This document shows, in pieces, positions 22,501 to 34,372 of a stretch of DNA of 64,000 nucleotides. Position 1 is the first letter of the stretch, and each line of letters starts with the position of its first letter. The DNA is from Silene noctiflora (taxonomy: Eukaryota > Streptophyta > Magnoliopsida > Caryophyllales > Caryophyllaceae), in NCBI GenBank assembly GCA_009801015.1, contig VHZZ01006037.1, positions 3,416 through 67,415 of the forward strand, read 5' to 3'. The notes beneath the pieces are model-generated. The model did no database searches. It was not told where the DNA came from and saw only the letters and a program-made list of their open reading frames with translations. A program made the position numbers and the translations under genes.

Positions 22501-25500
22501 TAATCTTATATTAGATTAGGATTGAACTAGGAAACTCAGGCTGACTCGTAGTGGGTCTTCTTTCACATCAAAGGCCAGAGAAGTAGAAATTTCCATAACC
22601 TGCTACCGCTCTAGCTACCGTCGCTTCTCCGGATGTCATTTGCGATGATCCACTCCTTTTTAGGCGAGTATTGGACAAGCCCTACCTAAGTAGGAAAGGC
22701 CCTTAGAGAGGGGGGGGGTTTCTCTGAGTGATCCTCTAGTTAGAGGTAAAAAGAGAAAAAGGGACTAAAGGCTAGTACAGGAGATTTGGCAGAAAAGGTA
22801 ATCTAAAAATCCCGAGAAAATCCTAAAGCAAACTTCCGACATTGAGCTCAAGACGGATAGAGAATTTAATTTCATAGAGTCAGTCCGCTCTTTATAAAGA
22901 TTGGCATCAAATTGCCGAGATTGAGTTGAACTAAGATTTCCGAGCCTTAATAAGATGGGGTTTAGGGCATCAGTCTTAGCTTTGTGAGACTTAGATACCT
23001 GGCTCTGCTACTGAACCGCTACTACAAGTCCTTGTGCTTCGGACGCCCTTTGTGCTTCCACTTGCTTTCCTTACATACATGGGACTTCTTAAAGATTCAT
23101 GAAAGCTCTTCCAGAACCCCTTAACCTATGAGGAGCCTGCCGACAGCCAGGATCGGGACTAGCCTTTTTGGTCCGTAAAGTGAAGTCAAAGTTCGCTAAC
23201 CCTATCGCCAAGCCCTATTATTATATTATAAAAAAGCAAATTCGAAGAAAAAGCTCAAAGCTTAACACATAAGAGGAGGGGTCATTTCTTCTCCGACCAT
23301 TCCTGAGCCCATCTCTTAGAGGTACCATTTCCTCTTAGATTTTTAGCTAGTCTCTTCTTTAACTATAGATGAGATCTCATCACTCACGAGAGCTCGAAAG
23401 GAGAAAAAAGGGCAGATCTCAAAGTGACCGGGTAAGTCCACGGGCTCTTTCGTCGGAGTGATCTTCTGAACTTTCTTCCAATATTGAAAACAAAACTTAT
23501 GAAATAGCCCTTCCCCCGAAAAGCTAGTGGTAAATGAAGAATCCTGATTTCCCTGTCAATATTTGAATGATTCCATGAAAAGTCTTGTTAAATCATATGA
23601 AATGAGCCTTTAATTCGATTCGGATGGGTAAGAAGATCACAAGGGTGTCCATAATGTATAGGTTCGCGAGATTCAGTGTCCAATTAAATCACAAAGAGCG
23701 GACGTAGTTCCCAAGGAGAAAAAAATCTTCCCCGCCAGTCGACGAGGTCGTATCATCAACCTTAGGTTTCAAGCCATAACTGCAAAGAGAGGGCAAGCTG
23801 CAATGTGAGCCACATATATTATGCGGAAAAAGGAATTCCCCGTTCGGCAGGGTGCTTTTTATCTGCTTTTACCTAAGTATAGAGTATACGAAGGCCCCCT
23901 CTAACTGATGTATCGAGACATCTCACACATATGCCCCAAGCACCCCTTTAGTTTCCCGGGCCACCAGCGCATTATATTCTTAGGCACTAGTCTTCTCTGA
24001 TTGGTCATAGTTATAGGGTTAGGAGGGATCTTCCGAGAAGAGACTATCTGCCCGCTAAGAGAAGAGAGGTTGATCGGAAGAAAAATTTATGGAGTAGGCT
24101 ATAAATCGAAGGGGTCAGCCAAGCTTAGATATTGTTAGACTTAAGATTGTAAGAGAGTGTGCCAAAAGAATTCGAGAAGACAAATGCTTGGGAGCACTTG
24201 TTAACATGGGTTGCGAGTTGTCCTAGATAAGTGATTCAGATTCGAGAAGATATCCGCGTTATAGAATACGGAGGGCGGTTCATTTGCTAGACTCATCCGC
24301 CATAGCCATAGAAAGATGGCCAGGAGATGCAAACCCAGTTTCCTACTCCGATCCGAGGAAAGAGGCTGAAGTTTTATAAGATAAGCATTTCCGGAGTCAC
24401 CCTTCGAACTCTTCTTTATTGCCGAATTGACCAAAGAAGCAGATTCTAAAAGAGAGGGATAAAAGTGTTAGGTCGAAAAAGAATAGGCTCGTAGTCTAGT
24501 AATTAGGGCAGGAAGTCGAACTCATAGTTTTGATTCTTGTTATCTGAGATCTGAGGAGGCGCTCCTCACTGTCTTCATTCATCTTAAATCTCATAAAAAA
24601 CAAAAGCATTTACCAGAACATATGGCTCTCTCTTTTTTTTATGATAATAGTTGGTAGTAGAATGGGAAAGGCCAAAGATCGAACCTCCTGGCGTAGAATG
24701 ACTAGCGCTTATCTGTGGATGCTGCTATTCTTTCACGTCGTCAATTACCTTAAAGGTACAAAAAGAGATTCCTAGCACTTCTTTACCGACATCCTCTAAG
24801 CCATAGGGAAAGAAAAAAAGGAAAGAAAGGTTCAGATTGACCGCCACATCCTGCACTTTCTTGTAAAGAAGTCAAAAATGAATGAAGAAGTCGCGCAAAT
24901 GGGGGGAAAGGAAGCACTCGAGATTCTAAGAAGGGGAATACCTCCTTGGCGCGGCGTGCTTTTGCTATATCAAGAGATTTGTCATAACCACCGCTGGTTA
25001 AGTAAGGAACAGACAAACTCTATATACTCTTTGGATATACTATTTGGGTACCTAAGTCCGGTTTTGCCAGAGAGAATGAGAATCGCTGATGAAGGTGGGT
25101 AGACGGTAGCAGGCAAAAGAGAGAATGTTGGGTTCATAGTAAATGAAGAAGAATTCCTACGAACATGAGGGGAACGAACAGCTTGGAGCAATAATGCATG
25201 GCAGGGAAAAAAGTCTATGTTTTGAGTTCACGCCTAATGACAAGGAAAATGATGTGCTTCAAGTTCAAATCGACTACCTTGGCGCCTCAACCCTTGCACA
25301 ACCTTAAGAATTCTATTTAATTTTTTAAGGCTGATAGAATAGGATTGAAGATTAGGGACCAGTGATATTGCTCAATCCACCTCGGGTTTCCTAATGAGAT
25401 TTTCAGTTTCAAGTCAGACGTGTCATAAGTAAAGTAGCGTGTATTAGCCATGAAGAGTTCTAGTAAAAAAGACAGGCGGATAACAGAGAAAGAGGCAAAC

Positions 25501-26282
25501 TATGCGCTGCAAGTTCGTGTGCTTTTTGGTACCATCTTTCTATGGCTAAAAGTGCAATCTCAACCTCCATCTAAAAGGGAGGAAAGGCGCGGGATCAGCT
25601 ACCATAGACTGAGAAAGTAGTCAAGCCGTAAGCGAGGCTAATTCAAATAAAAATATCACAACCTTAAAAAGAGATTAAAAGAATGAAGAGGGTTGAGCCC
25701 ATAGGAAGGGAAAAAGCTATGGAAGGAAAGCAATTAATTTCGCTATAGAACATAGAACATAGAAGGCTATTGGTTAATTTTCATTATACCCATGCTGAGG
25801 ATGAGTAGTTCAAAGTCGAGATACAAAGCGTGCATACTACTTAGCAATCGTTCCATCTGCCTCATAAGATATAGAAAAAAGACAGCGAGAGTTGAACTCT
25901 TTAATCTTTTTTTATTCCGGAAGCTTCCTCGCCCCTTGTAATTTAAGGCAAAAGCAACTTTCAAATGAATTCAAGCTTAATGCTTTCTTAGGCCAATGCA
26001 ATAAAAGAAAAAGTCAAGCCCAATGAAAAAAAAATTCCATAGTTGACAAAAACCAGACCACCTACTTGCATACAGTACATAACGAAGCCCCCTTCTTGAT
26101 GAGTGGAGCAGATACCTTTTAGTCATGAACGAATGAAAGGGCGCTTACACGGGATCGACTCCCGAAAGAGAAAGGAGAAAAAAGCAAACTCATAACACAT
26201 GCGGAGATGGTGTCAGACTGATCAGTTTGGTGGGCCCTCTTTATTATTAAATATAAGAAGTCTAAGAAGAGAGCAATTGAGA
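19600..26282. other. Long featureless intergenic stretch
   Basis: About 6.7 kb without a recognisable gene. The larger frames (20756-21097 minus, 113 codons; 24878-25102 plus, 74 codons, with EVAQMGGKEALEILRRGIPP) have no identified motif. A run of nine G lies at about 22710. A tRNA-like opening at 24489-24545 does not fold (see rejected items). Confidence 0.55.
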
Positions 26283-26790
26283 CCAACCCGGGTACAGATG
26301 TCCGTGGGGGATCAAGTTACGGGGGTGCCCTGAAAGGATGAACTGTTCGGAACTGAGGGCTAGATCGTTTCATAGAGAATGATACTGGTGAGACGGTCGA
26401 CCAGAGGAACAGAGGCTGTCGTGAGTAGCCGAGCGGATCCCAACAACCTGAAGAGGAGCCCCTATAGAAAACATGGCTAGATGCTTTCGTAACCTTGAAT
26501 GATAGTGAGGGTATTTACGTAATTGCCCCCCCTAAGAAGAAGAAGCAAGTTAAACTGGGTCATAGCTGGAATAATTAGTTAGGTAATTAGTTGGTAATGG
26601 GAAAGCTATCCGCATAAGACAACAGCCCGCTAGGAGTAGACGACTACGATGAGTGGCCAACCAAAGACAAGGGATTCAGTACCAACCCGCAGAGCAGGCC
26701 CTTAATAATGAGACGGGGGCGCACCCTTTGATAGTATTTAACGATGAGCTGTCAACCCGCTGCAAAATCCAGTGCGAACCGAGTAGGAGC
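26283..26790 (+). pseudogene. G-rich large-subunit rRNA-like patch, rearranged
   Basis: Purine- and G-rich compared with its flanks, with no long frame. In 26298-26396 three anchors, GATGTC, CTGTTCG and GTGAGAC, follow each other at 53 and 52 bases; I recall the spacings in the 3' third of plant rrn26 as about 56 and 51. Further on, GTAGCC then CTGAAGA resemble the GGTAGCC...CTGAAAGCATC segment. At 26600-26640, AATGGGAAAGC then ACAGCCCG recalls the domain II segment GATGGGGGATAAGC...ACAGCCCG, and GCAGGCCCTTAATAATGA at 26692-26709 recalls GCTAAGGCCCCTAAATGA. Domain II-like parts lie after 3'-end-like parts, so the order is scrambled and sub-blocks look repeated. Similarity is low; a group II intron piece is an alternative. 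Confidence 0.35.
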
Positions 26791-27252
26791 TTCTTACGAG
26801 TCTGATTCACCCTATAAAAAAGGATGACCCTTCACAAATTTTTCACAAACTCTAGCCCTGGAGACTTCTTTTCCATCTCTTATAAATCAGACGAAAAAGG
26901 GGTTGGACAGCCCAGCTAGGAAGAGAGTGAGACTGTTCAAGCTCTACGAGTGGTGCATGTAGATGGGAAATTACATTTCAGATATAGCAAGGGCAATCAC
27001 CTTCAAACGCTAACTAGGAAGCGCTCAACCCTTCTTCTAACTCACTCATATCACCGAAACTTACATCTCAGCAAGTTCAAGCAGAATGTTATATCGACTC
27101 CTTCTCCCCATCAGATCAAAGTCGACTCCCCCAAAAAGAGAAGAATTCTTAATCCCCAACTTAATCATAAGAAAAAGTAGCGTCTATTTTCCCAGAGGAA
27201 GCGCTGTCCCACAGCTATAGCACGAACGAAAAAACCAAGCTATTCCTCAATA

Positions 27253-27432
27253 ATGGGGTTCTACAGAAAAGATCTATTTCAGAACCTACCTCGGTCAAGA
27301 ATGAAAAGAGAACCTCGAGAAAAAGGTAAAGATCGATGGAACTATCCTCCAAGAGCTCCAGTTTTTATGAGTAATCAGTCTTCAACTGCCTCTGACTTTT
27401 CCATTGCATCACATGACATTGAATCTTTTTAG
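27253..27432 (+). CDS. Small unassigned ORF, 59 codons
   Basis: ATG frame starting MGFYRKDLFQNLPRSRMKRE, a very basic first half (EPREKGKDRWNYPPRAPVF), then a Ser/Asp-rich end (SNQSSTASDFSIASHDIESF). The varied composition looks more protein-like than most frames here. No family recognised. It could be a fragment of a nucleus-derived coding sequence. Confidence 0.2.
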   Translation: MGFYRKDLFQNLPRSRMKREPREKGKDRWNYPPRAPVFMSNQSSTASDFSIASHDIESF

Positions 27433-27986
27433 AAAGAATTAAAATGAACTCAAATTTCTTTAAATGCTTTGTTCAGAGCATTTAACCTTTCAAGTCTTGC
27501 TTTTTTCTGTAAAAAGTAAAATTCCTTTTGCTTCCTTCGTAAACTACCCTCTCGAACACTACCTTCTATGGGCTTACTTATAGGCTTCACCAGGAAAGGG
27601 TAACCAAGAAAGTGAAATTAGATTTCGCGGAATCCACTAAGAAATTCAAACCGCGACTTGGAGAAAGTTAGTTTTTGATCCCAGCCTCTTAGTTCTTTCA
27701 TGAGACCTGTACTTTTCTTTATACGGATAAAAATTCTATGAATGAAAGATCCCATTCTCTGCTATAAGATAGGTTGAAAAGGAAGTCTAAGAAATCCAAT
27801 AAACTAAGACTCAGAATATTGTGGGTGTTTGCCTTCCCTCTTCTTTGACCCTTTACCGACAAATGATTCGCGGTAGTCAGTCGTTTTCATTTCAAGTGGG
27901 GTCGCTTCCTTGCTGAAAGGGCTGGATTCTCGTCTCAGTAGGGCGCGGGTGAAGTTTACGTTCTGGAGGAGCTCGCATATAAATAA

Positions 27987-28112
27987 GAAAACAAAGAGTA
28001 CTTTACTCCTGCATTCGCCCTTGACAATTTCCTATGGACCGAACCTCTCATGACTGATTCTGACGCTGCGCTATCCCCGTTGGCTGATGCGTTTACGAAC
28101 CTAGCCTACTAA
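27987..28112 (+). CDS. Short protein-like frame, 41 codons
   Basis: Open frame from a stop, with an internal ATG at 28050. It reads through TPAFALDNFLWTEPLMTDSD and AALSPLADAFTNLAY to a stop. The part coding PLADAFTN is similar at the DNA level to 43940-43966 (shared CTGATGCGTT and ACGAAC). The frame just upstream also reads GAGEVYVLEELAYK. Looks like a decayed protein shard; function unknown. Confidence 0.2.
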   Translation, partial: ENKEYFTPAFALDNFLWTEPLMTDSDAALSPLADAFTNLAY

Positions 28113-29423
28113 GTACTAGGATTCTTATGAGATTCTCATCTAATTGCTTCGTGTAAAAGAGAAGCCTATAAACTACTATATAGGACCTTGGTCAGTCTTT
28201 CACCTCAAGCCACAAGAAGTAGCCCCCGTGGTTTTGCGAGAGTGCAGCTAGTTTAAACTTTCCTTAACCTGAAAAGCTATTAGATCGACTGCGATTCTTC
28301 GCACCGATTTTCAGAGAGTCTCCTCACACTTGAACGTAAACGCTTTCTAAATATAAGATTGAAATAGTTAAGGAGAGGACTTAGGCATTCTAATTTACCC
28401 GTAAATAGAATTTACTAATCATAAGCATATTGGAAAGGAAGAGTCTATTACGCCTATCCCCTTAATTTTCCTTTTGTTTTCGTAGGAATAATCGCGGGAA
28501 TTTCAGAACCACTTTCCCGCCTTTGCCTTAGTATGGGAGTCCTTGTATAGGTCCAGGTGTCTACGTATTCGTCTACTATAACTGTAGATAGGTCTTTTAA
28601 TCTTATTACTATAGTAGTAATTGGGAATGATTTTAAGTAGCGGGTTCGTCTCGAAACGCCTTTTTTTTTTCTCTCTTCCAGCTCTATCGTTGAACTAGGA
28701 GGCCTCAAATTGGCGCATTCTTAGCCGCAGAATCATGCTCAACTACTTTCGCACATTCACGTTTGCTTTCACGTCTTATTCCTTCTTCTCTTCCTCCGCC
28801 TGCCCTGAAGTATGACTTTCCTTTACGGCCTTCTTTATAGAAATGAGACTAACTTGCCCATATATATATGGGAAACCCGAATTTCAATGCCTTCCGCTGC
28901 TATCGTACGGAAATACAATGTCAAGTCTTTTACTCATCTCCAAGATTGAAAGGATATGGTTCCACCGATATTGACATCGATATCGTCCCTGTAATTTTTA
29001 ATCTAAGAAGTGTAATTGCTCTACACTCTTGCCAGTGCTTTTTCGAAGCTAATTATTAAACCAAGTAAGTGTCAGCTACTTAGACTAAAGAAATCCAATC
29101 CTGTACATTTGAACCGATCCCGTATCGATCCTAACCTTATGCCGTAATCTTTTAAGAATAAAATACGAGAAGTACAGGAGAATAATTACGTGCAGTTTAC
29201 TCGCCGTATTTTCAAATAAAAAGGCACTAATCTGCTCGCTCCATACACTATACCCATTCCGAAAATTCCTTTCTTATATTAAGATCGGACGTAGTCATTC
29301 ATATGAGTAGGCAGGAGGATCCTGTCCATTGTGGCACGTGTGCTTCCTTTTTCCAGTAAAAGAGTACTAGATGCTGCTTCGCTTCTTCCTCATCCCTTAT
29401 GTTTGCCACTTATATACGAGCTT

Positions 29424-29461
29424 TATAAAGAGAGAGGAATCCCTATAAAGAGAGAGGAATC
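29424..29461. repeat. Tandem duplication, 20-bp period
   Basis: TATAAAGAGAGAGGAATC occurs at 29424-29441 and 29444-29461, identical over 18 bases with CC between copies. Recent slippage-type duplication. Confidence 0.85.
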
Positions 29462-30073
29462 TCTGAAGTGAGTGAGTTGGCTGGCGAGTGTTGAAGACTC
29501 ATACTAAAGTACTAAAGAGAAGGCGTCGTTCCGAAGTGAGTCTCTTAACGATTTCATATTTCTAATTTGATATCGTATGCTAAAAGAATCCTGGGTTACT
29601 GACTCAACCCAAGCAAGGCACTAAAGTGCGGCGCCGAGACCTAAACGATAGGAATAGAATCCTTCTATTATTAGATGGACTGGCAAGAAAAGAGAAGAGG
29701 CTTTCCACTCGCGACTGTCCTACCATCACCACAATAAAAGATTGAGCTGCCAGCTCACGTGAAGTCAATAGGTCGATCAATCTCTCACTCGAGGCTCTGT
29801 CATTGTCTGATTTTAGTTTCTTTGATCCCACTCTCCTTAGCTAAAGCATGAGTTACGTTTGCCTCCCTTCTTTCGCAGGGTTCTTTTGACTGAGCACGTA
29901 GATTGGGCGCGGATAGAGAGAAAGACGGGCTGGGTAGAGTATAGAATCGGTTGTTGCGGACGAAAGGAGAGAAGTTCAGCTTGCTAGTGTAGTTTCGAGC
30001 CAAACCAGATGCATTAGAAGAAGAAGTAGCTTTCGTCTTTAAAATAAGAGCCGGGTGTTAGCAGTTTAAGTTC

Positions 30074-30418
30074 ATGTTAAAGCCAACGCTATTCCTTAAT
30101 AAAGACTGTTCGCAGCTAAACTGTAGAGGATATGTTACCCTGCTCCCTCTGCCAACTACTAGCCCCATTCTCTCTTCATGCGACCAATTTTTGAGTATGA
30201 CTTTTAGGAAAACTTGGGGATTTTGGTTTTCAAATGCCGTTTTTGGGCTTGTGGTCTCCCTTTTACGTGTGAACTTCTTGATTACCTCTCGTGTAATGGG
30301 CGCTTCCGTAAAGGAAGGGAAGAATTTCGAGCTAGATGACCTCGTCGCTTGGATGAATGGAAGGAGCGAGAGTCAAATGGATCAACGAAGTGCGTTGTTG
30401 ATGTTACGGGTGTGCTAA
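30074..30418 (+). CDS. Unassigned ORF, 114 codons
   Basis: ATG frame with one clear hydrophobic segment at about residues 49-70 (WGFWFSNAVFGLVVSLLRVN), followed by a charged tail (GASVKEGKNFELDDLVAWMN). That layout, one membrane segment and a soluble tail, is common among anonymous plant mitochondrial orfs, but I recognise no atp8, atp4 or other mitochondrial sequence in it. No upstream signal supports expression. Confidence 0.2.
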   Translation: MLKPTLFLNKDCSQLNCRGYVTLLPLPTTSPILSSCDQFLSMTFRKTWGFWFSNAVFGLVVSLLRVNFLITSRVMGASVKEGKNFELDDLVAWMNGRSESQMDQRSALLMLRVC

Positions 30419-31600
30419 TGAGTTTCGCAGAAATCGCCAAAAATGGTCAGAATTTTATAAGATCAGAATATCCAGTGTATTACAAAAAAAGAGATCTTTA
30501 CCATACATAATAACCATAATAGTTTACTTCTTGCATTGCACTTCATCTTCTCCTTGCTCTCTCACTGCTTACAGTATTTCCCGATAGATCCAGCTTCCTA
30601 CCTCGCTCCCTTCTAACTAAATCTAAGTAACTACTAAATATAAGTCGGATCGTTTTAGCCGTGGAGATCCTCATTCTATGATTTGGGTCAGACCTTCGAA
30701 GTTCATTGGGGAAGCCCGCTGCTTGCATCTCCTTTTTATACAAGAGAAAACAAAGAATACAATAAGGCACGGAAACCTTAATTCATCTTGTTTCAAATAT
30801 TTAGGATTCAACCTTTAGGCTGTGCATTTGAAAGGGGAAAGCACGTCGTTTCAATTCAGGCCTTACCATAAAAAAAGTAGGTGGGAAAGGTCTTAGCTTA
30901 GTGAATTACAAGAGGTCGGGGACCGAGGGATCCTTTCCTAAGGTCAAGATGAAAGGTCACCACAAAGAAAATTTTGCTTTGCGTGAGACGAATTTCTTGT
31001 CTTTTGTTTTGCATAAACTTGGACATACGCTTTTTTGCAAGAATGGAAAGGCCCTCTCATAAGAGCACTCCTCAATTGGAAGAAATTCTATCAACCGCTG
31101 GCTCTGCCCTCGCGTTAACGAGGCATTGAAAGAAAGCCGTGAATTACGCCTGAGATTGCTAAAAAGAAATAAGGAAAAATTTTATAACGATAAACATAGG
31201 CGGGATTCTTCTAACCAGCCTTAGCCCCTTCTCGCTCCCTTCCATCAAAAACTGAATCTGGCTCCGAAAATCCTTTTTTCTGGACCAGTTGCCTATTTTA
31301 CAAGCCAATCAGCAACGGAAATAGCAATAGGAAGAACTGCCTGCTTCTTAAAGTAGGGCCCAGCAGATTCTCTTTCTCATCTTGACGTCTTTTAGGGAAG
31401 GGTTTCACCATCAAGAACCTCGGCCTCACCCGCCGGAGAAAAACTCTCGACCAAAGTAATAAGAAGAAGATAGATTTTATACCAAGGGCCCTATGATTCA
31501 GGCATCGCAGAAGACAGAGTCGAGGAAACATCCCCGGAAAAGACCGGACAGTGGAGCATGCGACAGGGCAGTCGTGGTAGTGATTGGTGAGGTTGATGAT

Positions 31601-31750
31601 GGGAATTATGCTTTTTTAGCAAAAAGCCCGGTTTACTTTTAAAGTGAATTTTTAAATACCCGTTATCGTTATTAAGTATTAAGTCAAATTACATTTAACC
31701 AAAATATCGGGTTTTGGGAAAAAGCATACCTTAGATTTCTATTTCTTTTA
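31601..31750. repeat. Diverged relative of the 48256-48494 repeat
   Basis: AAAAAGCCCGGTTTACTTTT, AAATACCCGTTA and AATATCGGGTTTTGGG lie within about 110 bases. They echo the AAAAAGCCGGTTAAAG and ACCCCGCTTT motifs of the repeat at 48256-48494. Identity is too low to align fully by eye. Confidence 0.35.
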
Positions 31751-31820
31751 TTGAGGCAAAGATTCTTTTTTTTGCGAGGAAAACCGAGCGAGAGTCAGAT
31801 TTGCTCCGAAGGAGGCTTGT

Positions 31821-31845
31821 ATTAAAATTAGAACAAGAAGGATGA
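31821..31845 (+). repeat. AATTAGAACAAG repeat, diverged copy
   Basis: ATTAAAATTAGAACAAG is identical to the left part of the copy at 34617-34642, and then AAGGATGAG replaces TAAGGAGAG. Confidence 0.55.
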
Positions 31846-33395
31846 GTCAGTTTACAGGCTCGAGCGCTAGTTAGAGGAAGCGCGCCATTCCATCTCTCTC
31901 TGGTCGAGTCAGAGCTTTAGAACCTCACTAGCCTTCTAGTTCTTTCATACCTTCATAAAGAAGATTATAAGAATAACAATAATGAGTCTTAGAAAGGAAA
32001 GCGCCAAACGTAGACTTCGTTCTTTCGGATCCTTTTTCTTAGCCTAGCTTAGTCGATCATTATTCCGAGGGCGGGACTCTGGGTACCCTAAAATAAAGAG
32101 AAAAAGCAAGATATATCCACAGCAGGAAGGAGATCAGGGCTGATGTCTTCCTCGGTCCTTAGCGATTGGGAAAACCATAGCCAACCCTCTATTCTATTAA
32201 TATAATAATATAGGCATAAGAGAAAGATCTATCCTGCTTCGAGCTCTTCCAGGCATAACGAATCGCGTTTAAAATACTAAATGTGTCTTCAAGGGTGTAC
32301 CCAAGAGGAGGGCAGATGATCCATAAATAAGCTTTGCAAATTCTCCTGACTAAGTTGGAAATGTTCACATGTTTTGGAAGGAGATCCGTTTGCTCACGGT
32401 TTTCCCGAGTTCCCGACGCAGGCTGAGGAAGAGCCAGTTTATTCCTTTCATTCGCCAACTATATGTGTGCGCCAACCAATCCAGCAATTCTTCGAACCAA
32501 CCGCTACTTCTCTGTCTCACTGATCTCATTTATTGCAATTGTATAAGCCTCTCGGTATGAAGCCTAAAACCGTAGGATGAGCTATAAGGACAGGTCAAAT
32601 CACGAGGATGGCTTTTAGTCTTAATTAAATAGTATGCGGAATATTAAAAGCATATTCAAAACCAGTCAGGACTTACTTGAGACATTCCTAGTCGTAATCA
32701 TAATATCCCTCAGTAGCCATTTCCAACTAAGGAATCTGTAGTCGGTCTTTGTCCAGTGGTGTGACCTCAGGGGGCCTCGGCCCTCTTCGAGCTATTTACC
32801 CCCCTCGCGGTCTCTTTCTATATATTAGAGTGGTTAGCCTACTTTAATAACATTTCCGACTCTCAAAATATGGATTTGATACCCATGTAGTATGTCCTCA
32901 CGTTCAGAAGGGTTTTCGCGTGATCAAAAGCTCTCTCTCATAATAAGAAAGGGGCGGGGGAATCCTTCGTCTACCTATACAGTCTCATATGCTTTTGTGC
33001 CATACTTAGCTTTTTTCCTAAGAAAATCTCCAGTTCCCCGGATTCCTTGGGAATTTCTCCTATTCAAGCAGAAGCAGAAAGAGGCTTGTCTTAGCTCACC
33101 GCATTGGCGTAACCAGGAAAGGGGGTCGACCCTGAGAAGCGGCTACGCTCACAGCCAACTCGTTCCAACAGCTTGCCTTTAGTTTCCTCTTCATTCTCGC
33201 TCGAGCCAACTTCCATCTTGACCCGGGTGAGTGGGATCGGGATCAAGGATACAATAATAGAGAATGGAAATAGGTTCAAAGTTCAAAAGAGCACTTTCAA
33301 ACAAACTAAGTTGATCAAAAAAAGCCGGGGTTTTTCTCCTTTTTTACGTGAAATCTCCTCAAAGATTTCTTTTCTTGCAATTTATGAGAAATTAG
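31846..33395. other. Intergenic stretch
   Basis: No gene recognised. Frames 32189-32458 (minus) and 32892-33182 (plus) lack motifs. Confidence 0.55.
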
Positions 33396-33491
33396 TTTTT
33401 ACCGATTGACTTGGTTGAGACTGGTGTGGCAATAGGGGAAGAGGCTGCCAATGCTGTTGTTGACGACGCAGCAATGGAAGAAAGAATATGA
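33396..33491 (+). CDS. Short protein-like frame, Ala/Glu/Asp-rich
   Basis: Open frame of 31 codons from a stop, no ATG near its start. It reads VETGVAIGEEAANAVVDD followed by AAMEERI and a stop. The acidic, alanine-rich composition would suit a helical soluble protein and is very unlike surrounding chance frames. It resembles the frames at 56500-56634 and 43910-44029 in composition. Probably a shard. Confidence 0.2.
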   Translation, partial: FLPIDLVETGVAIGEEAANAVVDDAAMEERI

Positions 33492-33697
33492 CCATTTGCT
33501 GGCATATTTTCGTTAGAGTGTGAAAATAACTCGTATTTAAAATAAGCAAGGAGAGGAGAGAAGTTCATTCCGATCCTACCCTTTTTGACTTCACACGCGG
33601 GTTTAGCAGACGAAGAGAAAAGCTCCCTTAGAGAAAGAGAGAAAGATGGGTGTAGTTTACCTCTCTCAGTAAAGGAAGAGTCGAGGTCGAAAGCTAG

Positions 33698-33714
33698 AAT
33701 TTAATTTCAAAAAG
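33698..33714 (+). repeat. 17-bp match to the 48.3-kb repeat
   Basis: AATTTAATTTCAAAAAG is identical to 48350-48366. It is followed by CGAAAATCG, recalling the GCGAAAATCACCG motif of that repeat. AT-rich, so weight is limited. Confidence 0.5.
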
Positions 33715-34091
33715 CGAAAATCGAAAGTGTAAGTAAAAGAAAAGAGAGGATCGACTTCTTACAATTGTCATAGCCAAGAGGCCCAGGGATACTTTATGTG
33801 ATCCATGAATAACGAGAAAGGCGTGGTGCAAAAGGAAAAGGAGATAGGGCCGAAGAGGGAGTTAAATCATTAGCAGAGCATCTAACTAGATTGTCAGCAA
33901 GGGAACTGCTTTTAACCTACTTCAAGCCTACTTCTCATTCTTAAGTAATTGATTTAATTTTTTTAACTAAAGTACGTGCTCGAACGAAGAGTATGCCCGC
34001 TACCAGTCCAGTATGCTTGAGCGAAGCAGAGGTGTGAAAAAAGAAGTCAAATTACCTTATTTAAGTATAATAATAGAGGATTCTTATAGTT

Positions 34092-34119
34092 TGAAGTTTG
34101 ATCCTGGCTCAGAAGGAAG
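34092..34119 (+). pseudogene. rrn18: 5'-end sliver of mitochondrial rrn18
   Basis: AGTTTGATCCTGGCTCAGAA followed by GGAA (34095-34118) is the 5' end of the plant mitochondrial small-subunit rRNA, exact over 24 bases. CAGAAGGAA is the mitochondrial rather than the plastid form. Upstream TTATAGTTTGA may correspond to the first bases of the gene (ATCATAGTCAAAAGA). After 34119 the similarity stops at once, so this is a short captured piece, not a working gene. Confidence 0.6.
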
Positions 34120-34372
34120 CCGCGTTTTTCTTGGATAAATAAGCAGAGCATACTCGCCCCAACAGACATAGGTGTCTAGATGTGCGGTGGCTCCGAAAGC
34201 AAAACAGGGTAAAAAAAAAGCTTTACAAACTGAGGAAGGAAGGCATAAGACAAAGGAAGCTGCGCTTTACGCTTCCCCTTTTGCTTAGAAAAAGAACAAT
34301 GAAAAAAGGCAAAGACGGATTCACAAGAAAATTAAGCAGAGCTGATACCATCTGTGATCTATGGATTTCCTA

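Larger units (their letters stand above)
26791..31600. other. Intergenic stretch with short frames
   Basis: No conserved gene. Short protein-like frames at 27253-27432 and 27987-28112 and the 114-codon frame at 30074-30418 are listed separately. A 20-bp-period duplication is at 29424-29461. Frame 26950-27180 (76 codons, basic, His/Ser-rich) has no motif. Confidence 0.55.

Noticed and set aside
24489-24550. tRNA-like sequence (GTAGTCTAGTAATTAGGGC resembles a D-arm)
   Set aside because: No pairing acceptor stem, anticodon stem or T-arm can be drawn from the following bases.
31112-31200. Protein-like frame ESRELRLRLLKRNKEKFYND
   Set aside because: Vaguely like charged regions of retroelement polyproteins, but too short and motif-free to assign.
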